A stretch of 64,000 nucleotides of DNA from Euglena gracilis (Eukaryota > Euglenida > Euglenophyceae > Euglenales): positions 57,928,701 to 57,992,700 of the forward strand of contig CP154954.1 in NCBI GenBank assembly GCA_039621445.1, in the 5' to 3' direction. Made by a program: the position numbers and the translations under genes. A model generated the notes under the pieces. It worked only from the letters and a program-made list of their open reading frames with translations. It was not told where the DNA came from and did no database searches. The number at the start of each line of letters is the position of its first letter. Within the stretch, counting starts at the first letter, position 1. Shown in pieces: positions 1 through 8,738 of the stretch.

Positions 1-982
1 AACGCAGATGAACAGGACTCCATTTGTCCCGATAACTGTTGTAGTGAGCCATGCAAGTGCAGAAACTTGGAGTCATTCCGCGTTTCCGCTTCATGCATGC
101 ATTCACTAATTTGCCGTAAGTTTTGCGGGAGCTGTTGGCATATTCTGTCAAAGGTTTCCCGAAAGTTTGCAAGGTCAATACCCGCACTTTCGAAATTCCT
201 CTGGCAATATCTGCCAATTTCCTGCAAGTAATTCCAGCAGTGTTCCAGCTTGGTGAAGACATGTTTCTGGTTTTCCTCATCAAACTGAAGCACTTTGTTC
301 AATGCGGTTGCACATTCTGCAACGCATTGTTGCACATGATTGAACTGCCTCACAAGGGAGTGATCCCCTGGAAGCCGAGCAACAATATCCTGCACATCCT
401 CAGCAGTGAGGAGCTCACCAGTGCCCTTCCCATAGTCATCCATGGGTTGGGATGTACCGGAGAATTCCGGCACCACGAGGCGAGTCTCCGGTTGCCAAGG
501 TAGTGCGGGATAGCACCCGATATCGGGTGGTGGTGGCAAAGCTCTGTAAGGGCTTGCCGGTGGAAGAGCGGGTGGTGGTTGAAAGAAACACGGGGTTTCC
601 AACCCACCATCACCAGAGAAGCCCGGTGGCGGAATCACCACGGGTCTCTCCGGTGTGCGCAGCTGCACCGTTGCCGCAGACAGAGGCGAATACCCCCGTT
701 GTGGCAAGGTGCGTGCGGAAGAGGCCGCATTAGCCTCTGAAGCCAATGATATGGAGGGCTCACGCCGACCACTGTTAATGATGACAAGTGTTGCAATTGT
801 GACAATTGAATCAATTGTGCCTCATCGGCGTGGGAACTGGAAGCACTTTCACATAAAAGCTTCCAATCCCCACTTTCTTGGTCAATGTCTTGCAATGATG
901 CCTGTAATAAGGCATAATTGAATTGATGGTTGGGGCCTGTGCTTTGCATCTTTCTGATGACAAAAACAGCAAAAACCCACAA
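1..982 (-). pseudogene. gag: gag N-terminal region of the chromovirus (frameshifted, partial)
   Basis: The first 80 or so residues (from 982 downward) are nearly identical to the start of the plus-copy gag at 49609. Near base 750 one base is missing compared with the plus copy (GGCGTGAGC here, GGCGATGAGC there). The frame is lost there, although the nucleotide similarity continues to base 1. The encoded segment is glutamine- and leucine-rich and probably coiled-coil. It would form part of the particle-forming Gag protein, but this copy cannot express it whole. Confidence 0.75.
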
Positions 983-1145
983 AACTAAGCAGTTGTGCTG
1001 GCACCAGAGGGGCTGTAACGGGTAATACCGTACAGAGCCTCCCGGAGCCTGCTCGTCTGCTTAGACGTTGACTAGAAGCCGGGAGCTGACGCTGCGACCG
1101 TGTATTAACGGAGCAGGGGCTCTCCGCTGCCAGTCAGCGTAGGAT

Positions 1146-1242
1146 CGAACCAATCTGTACCAAGTGTAACCAAGTGTAATACTTGATAGCGTTCCTTTCT
1201 GTATGGGCTGTATGTGTAGGATCGTGACCTCCTCTGCTACCA
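1146..1242 (-). other. Primer-binding site for initiator tRNA-Met, with duplicated LTR-end/PBS pieces
   Basis: Two bases after the LTR the minus strand reads TGGTAGCAGAGGA, complementary to the 3' end of eukaryotic initiator tRNA-Met. The similarity reaches into the T-arm (GATCC). About 79 extra bases relative to the plus copy follow. They contain two more ACACTTGG pieces and a second TGGTTCGATCC T-arm-like stretch. This looks like a scar of reverse transcription or a local duplication. Confidence 0.65.
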
Positions 1243-1244
1243 AG

Positions 1245-1550
1245 TGTACGTCTGATTCCCAATTCCCCTTTCCCAATTCCCAAAAGCCTTCGCTTTCGCC
1301 TTGGCGCACCTACTTGGGAACTGAAAATCAGAGTAACAGTGAAAACCCCTTTCCCACTTCCCAAGAAGCAAAGCACGGAGCAATGCAGGGAGGACGGACT
1401 GGATAACCAAGTCCGGTCCGGAGAAAAAGAAAGACAAACAGAATACCACCTGTGGAGAGAGAAGGGGCACCCATTAGGAAATCCTAATAGGATCTGCTTC
1501 CATCCTAACTTCCTCAACGGAAGGGGACAGAAGCATACGCCTCGTACACA
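1245..1550 (-). repeat. 5' LTR of the minus-strand chromovirus
   Basis: About 306 bp, beginning TGTGTACGAGG and ending CGTACA on the minus strand, so it has the TG...CA ends of an LTR. The same sequence is at 49120-49425 in the plus copy. The plus copy carries four tandem GGGAATT-like heptamers near the LTR end, while this copy has an interrupted, shorter version. The boundary was set by where the two copies stop matching on the outside and by the primer-binding site on the inside. Confidence 0.8.
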
Positions 1551-1552
1551 AC

Positions 1553-2545
1553 ATGGCCTTCAAGCTGTACGAGAAGTGGACGACGGCGACGACGACGACG
1601 GCGGAGATGGATCGCGACGAGGAGGCAGCGCGCGCGGCGGAGGAAGCCCAGGACTTCCCCTGGCAGACGGCCGAGGAGGCACTGCCGGGGGACCTGGACA
1701 GGATATGGACACAGGTACAGTCTGGGGACTTACGATTGGACGTACGAAGTTTGCTGGAACAGACACCCACCTGGAAGACCCTGAAGCCCAAAGCGGAGGA
1801 GAACAACCACCGTCAAGACGGTAAGAGTGGGTATGACCGCACCCTGCGTGCAGTCCAGCAGAAGTTCTTGAACATACTACGTATCTTGGCAGCGCTGCAC
1901 TGCACCTTACAAGGAGCCCCTGAAGACGTATTGGGTTTGAGCCAACACTTATTATTCGCATACGTGGCTGCCTGTGAAGGAGACATTGTCAAGCAGAGGA
2001 AGCGGAGAAGCATCCCTCAGACCATACAACCAGGAAATGGCCTGTCCACCCCTGAAGACATCAAAATGGCCAAAGCCCAAGCTGGCATCAACAAAGAGGG
2101 TATCAAATCCCCCTTCAAGGGTGAGTTCCCCATGTGGCATTTTCCCACCCCCACAGGTGGAAAAGGGTGGAAGTTCAAGCAATGGCCAACAAATTTGCAA
2201 CCGAGACCATGGCGGTATGGCCCCAAAGGGAAAGGCAAGTCCAAAGGAGGAAAACGGTTTGCCCAACATCTTGCCAGGAAGTATTGCTCCTTCCTTTTCA
2301 GATCAGACCTCATCAAGTCCCAAAAGGACATTGTGTCCTCCAGAGCTGGGCATTGTGCCACAAAGTCAACCAGCCCTGAAGGGCAGAAGCCAAGACATCT
2401 GCAGGCTATGGGAAGCTGCATGCTTGAGATCTGTGGAACAGATCACGGAGGTGCTGCTGCTGACAGAGGAGCACTTTCTTGGAGTGCCTCTGTTTCAGAG
2501 ACTTCAGGACCAGCTGCCATGGTGGCAAAAGGTTGCCCCCCCTAG
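1553..2545 (+). CDS. gag-like: Gag-like ORF1 of DIRS-like copy D1
   Basis: 330 codons starting MAFKLYEKW. The N-terminal half is acidic and probably helical (DRDEEAARAAEEAQDF). The C-terminal part becomes basic and glycine/lysine-rich (GPKGKGKSKGGK), as in nucleic-acid-binding Gag tails. Only the portion up to roughly 2280 looks like genuine coding sequence. After that the better-conserved frame is another one, which leads into the RT. No zinc knuckle is visible. Assignment as Gag rests on position and composition, not on a recognised domain. Confidence 0.5.
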   Translation: MAFKLYEKWTTATTTTAEMDRDEEAARAAEEAQDFPWQTAEEALPGDLDRIWTQVQSGDLRLDVRSLLEQTPTWKTLKPKAEENNHRQDGKSGYDRTLRAVQQKFLNILRILAALHCTLQGAPEDVLGLSQHLLFAYVAACEGDIVKQRKRRSIPQTIQPGNGLSTPEDIKMAKAQAGINKEGIKSPFKGEFPMWHFPTPTGGKGWKFKQWPTNLQPRPWRYGPKGKGKSKGGKRFAQHLARKYCSFLFRSDLIKSQKDIVSSRAGHCATKSTSPEGQKPRHLQAMGSCMLEICGTDHGGAAADRGALSWSASVSETSGPAAMVAKGCPP

Positions 2546-4390
2546 GGTGTTGCAACTCATCACGCAGGGGGTAACCCCCCCTTGGGAGTCACCCCCCTCC
2601 CTCAGCACATGTTGCATACCAAAGTCAAAGGTGGAAATGCAAAAGGCAAAAATCATTTTACAGGACTATTTTCAGGCAGGAGCCATAAAAACAGTCCCCT
2701 GGGAGGGTACCCGACACGCCATCCCTTGGTTTGTGAATCTCCAAAAAAGAGCCTCAGGGGGAAAAACATCGTTTAATCAGCGAATGTCGCCAACTGAACC
2801 AGCATTTTTCCCCACACCCATTCAAACTGGACAACATCCAGGTCATCTTCAGGCACCTGAAAAAAGGACAATGAGGTGCGAAAGTAGACTTAAAGGACGC
2901 CTACTTTCATTTAATGTTGAACCCAGCCGTAAGACCCTACATGAGGATGACTCTGGAAGACACATGCTGGGAATTCCAGGCAGCTTGTTTTGGTTTAAAT
3001 GTGCTGCCAGAAAAATTCATGGTGTCTAATGAAATGCCTGGAAAAACGTTGGAGGGCCAAAGGCCTTTTATGTTTTGTGTACCTGGACGACATCCTCCTG
3101 ATAGGAGACAGTCAGAAGCAAGTCAGCAACCACCTGGCCATCATGCTAGCAGATTTACTGCAGGGGGGTTTCAAAACCAACAGCAAGAAATCAATCCTTC
3201 AACCCACCCAAAATCTCCCCCATTTGGGATTCCACCTCAATCTGGCACAGGGAAAATTACAGTTGGGGACAGAAAAACTGAAAATGGTTCGGAGGGAACT
3301 GGGGAAATTAGTCACACACCAGTCCCTCAGTTGCAGGAAAATGGCCTCAATTTTTGGATGCATAAGAAGCTTCTTGGTGGGGCTGCCCTTCCTCAGGGCA
3401 TTCACAGACACTTTGGTAGGTTTTGTCAACCTACAAGAAAAATTTGGCTGGGATCATCAGGTTCCAATCCCAGAGGAAGTAAAATCTCAACTGCAAGATG
3501 TCAGGGAAATTCTGCAGACCTGGGGGGGGAGACCCTTCCCAAGCCCAGCCACCAGACACCTGGAGTCAGACAGTTCAACCTTTGGTTGGGGAGGCCTGGA
3601 CCTACAAGCTGGCACCCAATTACAAGAATTTTGGCGACAAGACTCTCATTTACATATCAATGTAAATGAATTGATCGCAGCCATCTCAACTGCAAGGTCT
3701 TTGGACAGGAAAAAGGACACAGTGTCCCTAACAGTGGACAACAAAGTTTCCTACTACTATCTTCTCAAAGGGGGGGGCAGGCTACCCCACCTGAACAAAC
3801 TCATCAGACCCTTTCTCAAGTGGTGTATGGAAATGGACATCACCCTCCAACTTCACTGGGCCCCCTCCCAAAGCATGAAAAGCGATGCCATCAGCAGATG
3901 GCACTTCGACCCAGGGGACTACAGTTCAAACCCTTTCATTTTCAAAAAAGTCATGCACATTTTCCAGCAATTCATCAACCCAACTGTGGACATGTTTGCA
4001 TCACCAGGGAATCACAAACTTTCTCAGTTTGTGAGTCGATGGCCCCATTTTCAGGCAGTGGCCACAGACAGTTTGAACTGCCCTCTGGAAATGTTCTCAG
4101 AGGTGTATGCAAAACCCCCTGGTCTGTCCTGAGCCAGTGGCTCCTTAGATTAAAGGAACACAGACACCTAAAATGCCGTCTGATTTGCCCCCTGTGGGTT
4201 TTAGCTGTGTGGTGGCCCCTGTCAATAAAACTTCACACTCCACAAACCCCAGCCCTGAGAATTCTGGCTTGCCACCAAATGTTCGAGAATTGTCACGGGC
4301 AGCCCATGAAAAAGCCAAGATGGCACCTAGCCTGCATTTTATTGTCAGGCAGTTTTTACAGAAGCAACAGATCCCCCCCCTCAGGGGTTG
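2480..4390 (+). pseudogene. pol: Reverse transcriptase / RNase H / methyltransferase-like region of D1
   Basis: The coding signal moves between frames. The RT N-terminal part (WWQKVAPPRVLQ) is in one frame, VDLKDAYFHL and the following finger region in a second, and the catalytic FVYLDDILL in a third (ORF 2999-4132). A TGA replaces a conserved tryptophan just before VDLKDAY. RNase H motifs follow (LESDSSTFGWGG, HINVNELIAA, SLTVDNKVSYYY, WAPSQSMKSDAISR). A methyltransferase-like domain starting VDMFASPGNHKL comes next, continuing in another frame to about 4370. With at least three frame changes and a stop it cannot be functional. Confidence 0.8.
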
Positions 4391-7300
4391 ACAATTCGTA
4401 CTCCCTCGAGGAAAACCGACCAGGGAGGAAGGGACACCGAGGGCGAAGCACAAAGACCTTGTGAGGCCATGCCTTGCTCGCCGGCGGTGTTGTTTGGATT
4501 GTTTGCTGCGTTGTGTTAGGAGTCCCTGCTTAGTGCCGCCTCGCCGGAGTTGGCTGACGATGCTGTTCCGACTTGGCGACGTGACTTCTTGCCCTTGGGG
4601 GGGGTCCCCCCCCCTCTCCCCCCCCTGGCCCCCACTCTCTGACCGAGGGCTTTTGAAGACAAATTTTCTTTTACGGGTGGGGGGGTCGGGCTCACAAGGT
4701 CTTTGTGCTTCGCCCTCGGTGTCCCTTCCTCCCTGGTCGGTTTTCCTCGAGGGAGTACGAGACACCTCGGGCTCCGCACTTTGCCCTTGTGAGGCCAGAT
4801 TGTGCACTGAAATTAGGGGGGCCAGGGCATTTTCCAAGGCACCTTGGGCACCCAGTCGTTGATAGTGGGCTGTGAAAGCCTCCACCCCCCTCCACTGGCC
4901 AATTTCGCAAACTTCTTGGGCAGAAAGGCCCAATTTTTTCAGTAAACCAACTCCTGCCCCTCTGGTGGAGTGGGCCCCCCACACCTGGGGAGTCACCCCA
5001 TGTTTGTCCAAAAAATCTTTTGTGATAGAAGCAACAGTGTCTGCACTTATGGCTCTGAAGGGGGGTTTTAATGAAATTAGGAGGGGGCCCCCAGGTCTGA
5101 CGAATGAACGTGTGGCAGCCACATAACACATCATTAAATGAAATGGGCTTATTTGGGGACATTGGGGTATGGACACAACCCTCTCCCACTTGTGAAATTT
5201 TTGCCCTTTACGCTTAATTTTGATGTAGGGTGCCCTACCCAACACACTGGTGGTTCGTCTGACTTGTGCCAAGTCAGAGGATCGATATAAACAGAGAATT
5301 CGTGAGCAAAAAATCAGCTGGGTACGCAATGTACAAATATCAGTGGGCATAGGGGTCTTGGCCAGCCCCAGGAGGATTGGGAGGGGATCCCAAAATGCCC
5401 CATACTTCTCCAGATTTTGGTTCCAAAGCCTCTTGTAGGGGGTTAACAGGGTGTGGAATCTCAGTCCACCAAACCCAGGAATCAAAAGCATTGCACTGTA
5501 TGCATTACGGGCTTGGGCCTTGGAAAATTGGAATAATTGTATTAAAGCGTCAGCCACTTGGTCAGTGGTGGCTTCAGGGGGGGGCACCCCCATGTGTTCC
5601 AAAATTACCCACAGAAGTGCAAAAGCACTCTGATAACGTTTTAAACTGGGGTTTCTCCCCAGGAAATCTTCAATGGTTTTAACCTGAATTTGTTTCCCCT
5701 CCAAAATTTGCCTGAGCAAATCATGCAAAGTAGGGGCCACCTGGGGGGTGGCATTTGTTCCCCCCTGCAATTGGTGAACATACCCCTGTAGGGGGTGATT
5801 TTCAGGCAGGGGGTCCCTGGTACTTTCATTTTTATTAATTGGGGCCACCATGTGGCTGAATCCCAGTAGGGGGTGACCATCAAAACTTTGGTCTGGGGAA
5901 ACATTTTCAACCTGGGCAGAAATTTTTGGATTATTGACCAGGGGGGGTTTGCATAAAGATCCCCCATGTTGTCCAGTGGACATTGTAGTGCATTTACTGC
6001 TGTGGCCTCCCAATGGGGCCACCTGGCCACAAAATTGGGCAGTTTTTTGTTGCCTGGGGAGGCAAATAAATCTGTTTCCAGATTTATGAAATTTTGGAAT
6101 TGCTGTCTTAACCATTGAAAAAGTTGGGGGTCTAAAGAATAATCCCCCCTGTCCATTTCCCATCTGCTTATGGGGTCTGCTAGGCATTCCTTTGAAGGCA
6201 CCCAGTTGACTTGGAGGTTTACTTGGTGCTCCATGCACCATTTGAAAAATGGTCTTAGCATTTTGTTGAAGGGGTCTTTTCTGCCCCCACCTTTTGTTAG
6301 GTAATAGTAGATTACCTGGTTGTCCACAGACAAAGAAACTGTTTCTCCTGGTTTGCTCAAACTTTTCACAGTGTTTATTGCTGCACTGAGCTCCTTTACA
6401 TTGATGTGTAAAATGGAGTCTTTTCTCCAAAATTCCTGCACAATTTCTCCTGTGTGGATGTCCAGCCCCCCCCAGGCATGGGTGCTGCTGTCTGAGTGCA
6501 ACTCTCTGGTTGCATTTTGGGGGAAGGGTCTGCCCCCCCAGGTGTCCAATAGAGTTTTTATTTCCCTTAATTGGGCCTTGATTTCCTGGGAAATGGGGCG
6601 TTTTGAGTCCCAGGGGGCTGTGGACTTTGCCACCAAAAAATTTGCCAGGGTGTCTGTAAAAGCCCTTAAAAAGGGCAGGGCCATTAGATTGCATCTTATT
6701 TGACCCAAAATGGCAGCCAGCTGCCTTTTTGACATGTAATCTTTTTTCACGATTTTCCCCAGCTCCTTTTTTATAGTTTTGACTTTCTGGGGGGGTACTT
6801 GTAACTTTCCTTCCTGGAAGTTCAGTTGAAAACCCAGGTGGGTTACCACTTGGGTGGGCTGCAGGGTAGACTTTTTCACATTGATTTTGAACCCAGAATC
6901 CAGCAAATCTTTGACAACTCTGTTCAGGTGACTTTGCAAAATGTTTTGGGTGGGGGCCACCAGTAAAATGTCGTCCAGGTAAATAAAGACCTGGATGCCC
7001 CTTTTTCTCCACAGTTTTTCGAATGTCTTCATTACTGACATGAAAATTTGGGGCATTACATTTAGCCCAAAGCAGCCTGTTTGAAATTCCCAGGTCTGCC
7101 CCCCTACCTGATGCCTTAAAAATGGCCTTAGGCCAGGACTTAATGGAATATGGAAATAGGCATCCTTCAGGTCTATTTTTGCTGCCCAGTGGCCTTTTTC
7201 CAAAACTGGGAAAATGTGCTGGATATGATCCAGCTTGAAAGGTTTTACTGGAAACTGCTGATTTATTTCTCTGCAGTCGCTGATCATTCTCCATTTTGTT

Positions 7301-8494
7301 GTCCCCCCCTCTGGTTTCGAAATTAGAAACCATGGGATTAAATGCTGGGATTCTGAATCCCAAACTCGTTTTATTGACCCAGTTTTTTCGTAATCCAGCA
7401 GAATTTTTTCTGCCTGGTTCAGGTCCAGATTGGCCCTGGGTTTTGGGTGGGTGGACAGTTTTGGGGGATTTACCCAGGGGGGCTGAATTCCATTCTTGAT
7501 CAGTTGACATGTTGCTGGGGGGGCATTTTTTGTCCACCATTTTAGACTTTTCTGAAGTCTCTGGTACAGGGGGGTGTCTCCCCATTTTTCCTCCATGGAA
7601 TTTATTTTCCCAACCAGATGATTTTCTGGGGGCTGGGTGGGGGGTGTTGGACATTGCACCTCTGAAGTGAATTGAGCATTTTGCAAAGGTGGCTGGGGGG
7701 GTGTGCATGCTCTGCTCACAGTCTCTCTGATCCTCCACTTTGTCATTGTTGTTGTCGAATGACATACCATAGGGGCCCCTTTTTGGGTCTCCCCCTTGTT
7801 TTGATTTGCCCCTGCCATGGGCACTGAAGAATAAACTTGAGGGGGGGTTGCCCCCTTGTCCTCCATAGCCCCTTCTGGGGCATCCTCCTGAGGCTGCCAC
7901 TGGAATAAAATATTGGAATCCCCTGCTGGGGGACAGCCCTTTAGCTTCTGGGGGTTCTCCCCTTCTGATATTCGATGGCCCCAGTGGCCTTGATAATAAT
8001 TCTGGCCCCACTGGCCTTTTTGATGTTGGCCCCACTGGCCTTCTTGAGATTTTGAAAGTCCCCATTGACTTCTCTTTGATCTTGGGCGCCATGCCCATTG
8101 ATAATCTTGGGGGGCCTCTGGGGGCCAATCCTTTTCCCCTGATGGGGTTTGTGATGAAGAAATGGCTGGGGGGGGTGTTGTGGACCTGTCCTGCCCCTGC
8201 CATTGGGCATTTGTTTGTAGAATTGGCCACCCTGGCCTTGGTATTGTTGGCCACCCTGGCCTTTGTTCCATCGGCCGCCATGGCCATTGCTGTTGTGGCC
8301 GCCCTGGCCCAGCTTGCTGTTGTGGCCGCCCTGGCCCAGTTTGCTGTTGTGGCCGCCCTGGCCCAGCTTGAACAAGGTATTGGTGTAAGTGGCATAACGT
8401 TGGCCCCAGTGGCCCTGGCTCCAATGGCCGTAGTGGCCTGATGGTTGTTGCTTCTGCCCCTGTCGGGGACACCTCGGGCTCTGCACTTTGCCAT
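4145..8494 (-). CDS. YR: Tyrosine recombinase (C-terminal third) in a frame open across the whole RT gene
   Basis: 1449 codons. The recombinase lies at about 4820-5600. It has the first catalytic Arg in LCLYRSSDLAQV, a lysine-rich beta-hairpin (IKIKRKGQKFHKWERVVS), HSTRGAGVGLL (H-x-x-R), IGQWRGVEAFTAHYQR (Trp and the nucleophilic Tyr), so the active site appears complete. The upstream 950 or so codons read antiphase to the RT ORF and have low-complexity basic composition. The natural start of the recombinase is uncertain. The last residues translate terminal repeat and the antisense of D1 and are probably not part of the protein. Confidence 0.75.
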   Translation of the reverse strand: MAKCRARGVPDRGRSNNHQATTAIGARATGANVMPLTPIPCSSWARAATTANWARAATTASWARAATTAMAMAADGTKARVANNTKARVANSTNKCPMAGAGQVHNTPPSHFFITNPIRGKGLAPRGPPRLSMGMAPKIKEKSMGTFKISRRPVGPTSKRPVGPELLSRPLGPSNIRRGEPPEAKGLSPSRGFQYFIPVAASGGCPRRGYGGQGGNPPSSLFFSAHGRGKSKQGGDPKRGPYGMSFDNNNDKVEDQRDCEQSMHTPPATFAKCSIHFRGAMSNTPHPAPRKSSGWENKFHGGKMGRHPPVPETSEKSKMVDKKCPPSNMSTDQEWNSAPLGKSPKTVHPPKTQGQSGPEPGRKNSAGLRKNWVNKTSLGFRIPAFNPMVSNFETRGGDNKMENDQRLQRNKSAVSSKTFQAGSYPAHFPSFGKRPLGSKNRPEGCLFPYSIKSWPKAIFKASGRGADLGISNRLLWAKCNAPNFHVSNEDIRKTVEKKGHPGLYLPGRHFTGGPHPKHFAKSPEQSCQRFAGFWVQNQCEKVYPAAHPSGNPPGFSTELPGRKVTSTPPESQNYKKGAGENREKRLHVKKAAGCHFGSNKMQSNGPALFKGFYRHPGKFFGGKVHSPLGLKTPHFPGNQGPIKGNKNSIGHLGGQTLPPKCNQRVALRQQHPCLGGAGHPHRRNCAGILEKRLHFTHQCKGAQCSNKHCEKFEQTRRNSFFVCGQPGNLLLPNKRWGQKRPLQQNAKTIFQMVHGAPSKPPSQLGAFKGMPSRPHKQMGNGQGGLFFRPPTFSMVKTAIPKFHKSGNRFICLPRQQKTAQFCGQVAPLGGHSSKCTTMSTGQHGGSLCKPPLVNNPKISAQVENVSPDQSFDGHPLLGFSHMVAPINKNESTRDPLPENHPLQGYVHQLQGGTNATPQVAPTLHDLLRQILEGKQIQVKTIEDFLGRNPSLKRYQSAFALLWVILEHMGVPPPEATTDQVADALIQLFQFSKAQARNAYSAMLLIPGFGGLRFHTLLTPYKRLWNQNLEKYGAFWDPLPILLGLAKTPMPTDICTLRTQLIFCSRILCLYRSSDLAQVRRTTSVLGRAPYIKIKRKGQKFHKWERVVSIPQCPQISPFHLMMCYVAATRSFVRPGGPLLISLKPPFRAISADTVASITKDFLDKHGVTPQVWGAHSTRGAGVGLLKKLGLSAQEVCEIGQWRGVEAFTAHYQRLGAQGALENALAPLISVHNLASQGQSAEPEVSRTPSRKTDQGGRDTEGEAQRPCEPDPPTRKRKFVFKSPRSESGGQGGERGGDPPQGQEVTSPSRNSIVSQLRRGGTKQGLLTQRSKQSKQHRRRARHGLTRSLCFALGVPSSLVGFPRGSTNCQPLRGGICCFCKNCLTIKCRLGAILAFSWAARDNSRTFGGKPEFSGLGFVECEVLLTGATTQLKPTGGKSDGILGVCVPLI
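4396..4760. repeat. Perfect 70-bp inverted repeat pair (4396-4465 and 4691-4760) at the D1/D2 boundary
   Basis: The reverse complement of 4396-4465 is identical to 4691-4760. Both contain the module CTTCGCCCTCGGTGTCCC...CCTCGAGGGAGTACGA. The same module recurs in plus orientation near 14745-14810 and 15716-15780. DIRS-type elements carry inverted terminal repeats and an internal complementary region, so these are most simply the 3' terminal structures of copy D2. The 225 bp between the arms contain a second terminal module (CTCGCCGGCG...CGCCGGAGTTGGCTGA). Confidence 0.7.
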
Positions 8495-8661
8495 TGTGAG
8501 GCCATGCCTTGCTCGCCGGCGGTTTGTTGTGATTGTTTGCTGCGCTGGGTTAGGAGGTCCCGCTTAGTGCCTTTCTTCGCCGGAGTTGGCTGATTCCTAA
8601 TCTTGCCCTTCGACACGGAAGAAGACAGAAAGTTTTGAAGAACAGAGTTGGAAGAGACCAA
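5641..8661 (-). CDS. pol: DIRS-type reverse transcriptase / RNase H / methyltransferase-like polyprotein (copy D2)
   Basis: 1006 codons. Residues 60-330 are Gln/Gly/His/Trp-rich with short repeats (LGQGGHNSK three times), a Gag-like tail. RT spans about 380-640, with KIDLKDAYFHIPL and the catalytic VFIYLDDILLVAP. RNase H follows (LHSDSSTHAWGG, HINVKELSAA, SLSVDNQVIYYYL, WVPSKECLADPISR). The C-terminal part starts TDLFASPGNKKL and contains LYANPPWSII, resembling the phage Dam-like N6-adenine methyltransferase domain known from DIRS elements. The frame is intact. The first codons overlap the terminal repeat, so the true start may be downstream. Confidence 0.85.
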   Translation of the reverse strand: MVSSNSVLQNFLSSSVSKGKIRNQPTPAKKGTKRDLLTQRSKQSQQTAGEQGMASQWQSAEPEVSPTGAEATTIRPLRPLEPGPLGPTLCHLHQYLVQAGPGRPQQQTGPGRPQQQAGPGRPQQQWPWRPMEQRPGWPTIPRPGWPILQTNAQWQGQDRSTTPPPAISSSQTPSGEKDWPPEAPQDYQWAWRPRSKRSQWGLSKSQEGQWGQHQKGQWGQNYYQGHWGHRISEGENPQKLKGCPPAGDSNILFQWQPQEDAPEGAMEDKGATPPQVYSSVPMAGANQNKGETQKGAPMVCHSTTTMTKWRIRETVSRACTPPQPPLQNAQFTSEVQCPTPPTQPPENHLVGKINSMEEKWGDTPLYQRLQKSLKWWTKNAPPATCQLIKNGIQPPWVNPPKLSTHPKPRANLDLNQAEKILLDYEKTGSIKRVWDSESQHLIPWFLISKPEGGTTKWRMISDCREINQQFPVKPFKLDHIQHIFPVLEKGHWAAKIDLKDAYFHIPLSPGLRPFLRHQVGGQTWEFQTGCFGLNVMPQIFMSVMKTFEKLWRKRGIQVFIYLDDILLVAPTQNILQSHLNRVVKDLLDSGFKINVKKSTLQPTQVVTHLGFQLNFQEGKLQVPPQKVKTIKKELGKIVKKDYMSKRQLAAILGQIRCNLMALPFLRAFTDTLANFLVAKSTAPWDSKRPISQEIKAQLREIKTLLDTWGGRPFPQNATRELHSDSSTHAWGGLDIHTGEIVQEFWRKDSILHINVKELSAAINTVKSLSKPGETVSLSVDNQVIYYYLTKGGGRKDPFNKMLRPFFKWCMEHQVNLQVNWVPSKECLADPISRWEMDRGDYSLDPQLFQWLRQQFQNFINLETDLFASPGNKKLPNFVARWPHWEATAVNALQCPLDNMGDLYANPPWSIIQKFLPRLKMFPQTKVLMVTPYWDSATWWPQLIKMKVPGTPCLKITPYRGMFTNCRGEQMPPPRWPLLCMICSGKFWRGNKFRLKPLKISWGETPV
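8289..8369 (-). repeat. 27-bp tandem repeat, three units, inside the D2 Gag-like region
   Basis: Three head-to-tail units of 27 bp (8289-8315, 8316-8342, 8343-8369) with one or two mismatches. In the RT frame each encodes the nonapeptide GQGGHNSKL. The unit length is a multiple of three, so expansion keeps both overlapping frames open. Confidence 0.85.
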
Positions 8662-8738
8662 GACAATACAATATCAATATTCAGAACCTGTAGAACCTGA
8701 AGAATATCATATTCAAGAAAATATTTCGACTTTGACAA

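Larger units (their letters stand above)
1..1550 (-). mobile_element. Ty3/chromovirus-type LTR retrotransposon, 5' end only (continues beyond base 1)
   Basis: Read on the minus strand this stretch holds an LTR, a primer-binding region, a leader and the start of gag. It matches the plus-strand copy at 49120-50600 along its length, which identifies the family. The body runs off the left edge, so protease, RT and integrase are not visible. The outer edge of the LTR (1550) lies two bases before the first ATG of the neighbouring DIRS-like ORF, so this element probably inserted into or beside that element. The target duplication cannot be tested because the 3' LTR is outside the window. Confidence 0.85.
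1551..4390 (+). mobile_element. DIRS-like retrotransposon copy D1, both ends missing
   Basis: The segment encodes a gag-like ORF followed by reverse transcriptase, RNase H and a methyltransferase-like domain in the order of DIRS-type elements. It resembles the minus-strand copies at 5641-8661 and 11433-14480 but is more diverged. The left end is cut by the chromovirus LTR. The right end stops inside the methyltransferase-like domain, where the terminal-repeat module of the next element begins (4396). No tyrosine recombinase is present, so the copy is incomplete. Confidence 0.75.
4396..8640 (-). mobile_element. DIRS-like retrotransposon copy D2, nearly complete
   Basis: Minus-strand element with terminal modules at both ends (4396-4800 and 8466-8640), an ORF for RT/RNase H/methyltransferase-like protein and an overlapping frame that ends in a tyrosine recombinase. 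This gene content (RT of the DIRS type, tyrosine recombinase in place of integrase, inverted ends) defines DIRS-type retrotransposons, which integrate by recombination and leave no target duplication. Both long frames are open, so this is the best candidate for a recently active copy in the window. Confidence 0.8.

Noticed and set aside
1221-1242. tRNA gene near the LTR
   Set aside because: Only the acceptor and T-arm end of initiator tRNA-Met is represented, with no D-arm or anticodon arm. It is a primer-binding site.
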